NCBI GenBank assembly: GCA_022605955.1
Contig: JAKCOZ010000009.1
Coordinates: forward strand, 4,402,001 to 4,466,000
Direction of reading: 5' to 3'
From: Rallus limicola
Lineage: Eukaryota; Chordata; Aves; Gruiformes; Rallidae
DNA: 64,000 nucleotides
The translations under genes were made by a program, and so were the position numbers. Below, piece by piece: positions 61,816-64,000 of this stretch (the first letter of the stretch is position 1; every line of letters starts with the position of its first letter). The notes beneath the pieces were generated by a model. That model worked only from the letters and a program-made list of their open reading frames with translations. It did not search any database and had not been told where the DNA came from.

Positions 61816-64000
61816 ACCCGCTGGGCCCTGCCCCCATCAGCCCTGCACAAGGGATGGCCACGGCAAATCGGGCCAGCTTAGGCCCTCCCCAGCTCCCCAA
61901 AGGCCAGCACGGTTCTCAGCCAACATCAAAGCCAGCACCTTCAAGTCCTACAGAGGCATATCTGGACTTTCAACAGCACTTCATGAAATCGTACACAAAA
62001 AAAAAAGATACAAGAAACAGCCCATCCACTGACATGGATAATTAACCCAGAGGCAAGGCCAGACCCTAATCCCAGGTACAAGACTTCTCCTTAGGAGATA
62101 AGCAAGTCAAGATACCTTTATGGTGATGTGGTAGACCCATTTGTACAGTGCTAAGGACCACAATGTCATACATAAGCAGCGCAACAAGGAGCGGTAAAAG
62201 CTCTGGGTTTACTCATGTCATCTTATTTTCCTCTACGAGAAAGAACCACGGTTCCAGCAGTTTTACAAGACATAAGGAACACAGGGAGTGAAACAGCTCA
62301 ACATCACCAATTTTTGTTTTTCTCCTTGTCAAGCACATGCCTTCCACAGGAACTCACTCCTTGCCCAGAAACCAAACCACAGTTTTCCTCTTCTCCCTCC
62401 TCTCCTCCCCAGCAAATGCCAGTCCAAACCCCCACAGTGAAGTTTTACAGAACACACACAAGCATCTTCAGTTAGTGGGCAGTAAATTATCTGCCCAAAA
62501 AATAAAAAAGAACTACTGCAGCCTGTATACAGGCAGACTCAAAATCAGCTTCTCAGAAAGTCAGATGCCAGCTCCTATTTCAGCCATACAATTCCTCACC
62601 ATGCAGGAAGGAAAAGCTGTATAAAAATAAAGTGACAAGAGAATGCTATTAAACAAAATCTGCCTTTAAAGAAGTGATCTGGTCTCATAAGTGCTACTTG
62701 TACTTCGTGAACATAACCGATTTGACAGGAGCAGGAACTGAAAGCAGATTGTAGTTGACACGTTGACGTATTTCTACCCTTGATTTAACAGGGAAATCTT
62801 CAACTTTTTACTGGTTTCCTAACTTGAAATAAACCAACAATGAACTAGAAGAGACGGGAGAACCTCACCGCCCGCAGCTAACAGCAGCCGGTTTCACTCT
62901 TCAACTGGCTCTTCCTGGACAGGGACAACCCAGTATTTCAGCAGTCTGGATTCCTAAGCCACTGGATCAAATTGTTGTGCTATTTGTTTATTTAGTTAGT
63001 TGTTAACAAGTGACACAAACTTCAAGACTTGTATGAGCTTCAAACTGTAAAGGCAGAAGGGAGAAAAGGCACAACCTGCCTGCCTACCTACAGCACCATG
63101 GGCAACTTAACGTGTCAGCAGTTCCACATCCTTCTCCACTTCTCAGTTTAATATACACTAATTAATCAGACAAAGCTAACGGTTTTACTTTCATGCAGGT
63201 TTTACTTTCAGACTATTAATACGTGTGAGCAAAGTGAAATCCCTCTTCTCTGCACAAGAAAAGCATTTGAAAGCCCACATCTGCAGGGGATGCTCTGTGC
63301 TCCTCTCAGCTTTGGGAAGGTAAGTTTTGCATGGCAGACAGACATCTCTGAAACACAGCTGTCTGCTCGAGGTAAGCCAGTTGCTCAGGCTCTGAAATGC
63401 AAGAGTAAATATTCCAACAGAATAAAAAACAACAAAACCACCCAAACAACCAAAACAAAAAATGAAAAACAGAACAAATTATTCACATTATCCAGTTGAC
63501 AACAAAGAGCCTGTCGGTTCTGGTAGGTCTGCTTCAGAGCTGCCATTTATCCCCCCCCCCACCGGTTTAGTTCCCCGGCACCAGCATAATCCTCCCTTTG
63601 ATCAGCTGCAAAACTGCTTGTTTTAAACAGACAGATGCAAGGAGCAGTCAAATTCTTGAGTCAGTCATCTTCTCAGCCTCCCCAGCTTGGAAGTGAGCAC
63701 TGAGCAGCGAGTAACAGAGCTGGATTCCTTAATTAAAGATGAAGAATATTTGTAAATAGACATACGTACTGAACACTTGTGGAACAGACCATTTGATTAA
63801 GATCAGAACAGGTAACTTCTCCCACACACTGAAGGAAAGCAGAGAAGATGAATTTCAGGCCGGTGGGCAGGCATGGCGCGTGGCAGAGCTGACGCTGCCT
63901 CCTCCCTTCCACCTCCACTCAGAAACAGACACGGTCCTTGCACCCAAACCAGGAACCTTCCTCTCCATCACCAAAGAGTTCCACAAAGTGCGGTATCCAA
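61816..64000. other. Intronic stretch to the window edge, nothing recognised
   Basis: Contains an A-rich low-complexity patch at about 63421-63477 and a C run near 63551. No exon 1 or exon 2 of XPR1, and no CpG-rich promoter-like region, is visible before the right edge. Confidence 0.5.

Larger units (their letters stand above)
11006..64000 (-). other. Presumed intron 2 of the XPR1-like gene (partial, at least 53 kb)
   Basis: Exon 3 begins at 11005. Known XPR1 structure predicts a very small exon 2 (about 50 nt, encoding roughly AFKDMLYSAQDQ onward) upstream of it on the minus strand. I read the plus strand for its reverse complement and did not find it. The exon therefore lies beyond 64000 or is too short or diverged for me to see. 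Any unrelated nested gene would have to be in this stretch; no coding exon is convincing. Confidence 0.6.

Overview
The window looks like bird nuclear DNA: part of one intron-rich vertebrate gene on the minus strand, embedded in non-coding sequence full of CR1 LINE fragments (in this abundance typical of birds and some reptiles) and avian-type LTRs with perfect 5-bp target-site duplications. There are no operons, CRISPR arrays, rRNA or tRNA genes that I can recognise. The species cannot be named from the sequence.

The gene is XPR1, the SPX-EXS phosphate exporter, or a close paralog. Two consecutive internal coding exons are visible. Exon 3 (11005 down to 10904, 102 nt) and exon 4 (2964 down to 2741, 224 nt) have consensus splice sites and join in frame to encode about 108 residues of the N-terminal SPX domain. 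Exon numbers assume the usual vertebrate XPR1 structure. The rest of the window is intron: 1-2740 is the start of intron 4, 2965-10903 is intron 3 (7.9 kb), and 11006-64000 is presumed intron 2 (at least 53 kb), in which I could not find the small exon 2. The downstream SPX exons, transmembrane region and EXS domain lie beyond the left edge; exon 1 and the promoter lie beyond the right edge.

Repeats, left to right: CR1 fragments at 3.3-4.1 and 5.3-6.0 kb; a 1.18-kb solo LTR at 6052-7233; an 85-bp tandem duplication at 8.8 kb; a quiet stretch at 11-19.9 kb; seven CR1 copies between 19.95 and 29.4 kb together with a truncated relative of the first LTR flanked by unusual 44-bp direct repeats; a 3 x 37-bp minisatellite at 36.5 kb; a second solo LTR of ERVL type at 38685-39251; then scattered CR1 tails to 61.8 kb. 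All CR1 copies are 5'-truncated and the ORFs inside them are dead reverse-transcriptase C-termini. All three LTRs lie in the same orientation as the gene.

No novel biological system is evident. The points most worth a second look are the divergence of the two XPR1 exons from the canonical protein (possible paralog), the 44-bp direct repeats bracketing the truncated LTR, a CR1 tail bracketed by what looks like a target-site duplication, and the sense-oriented LTR in intron 3 carrying octamer, TATA and AATAAA motifs.
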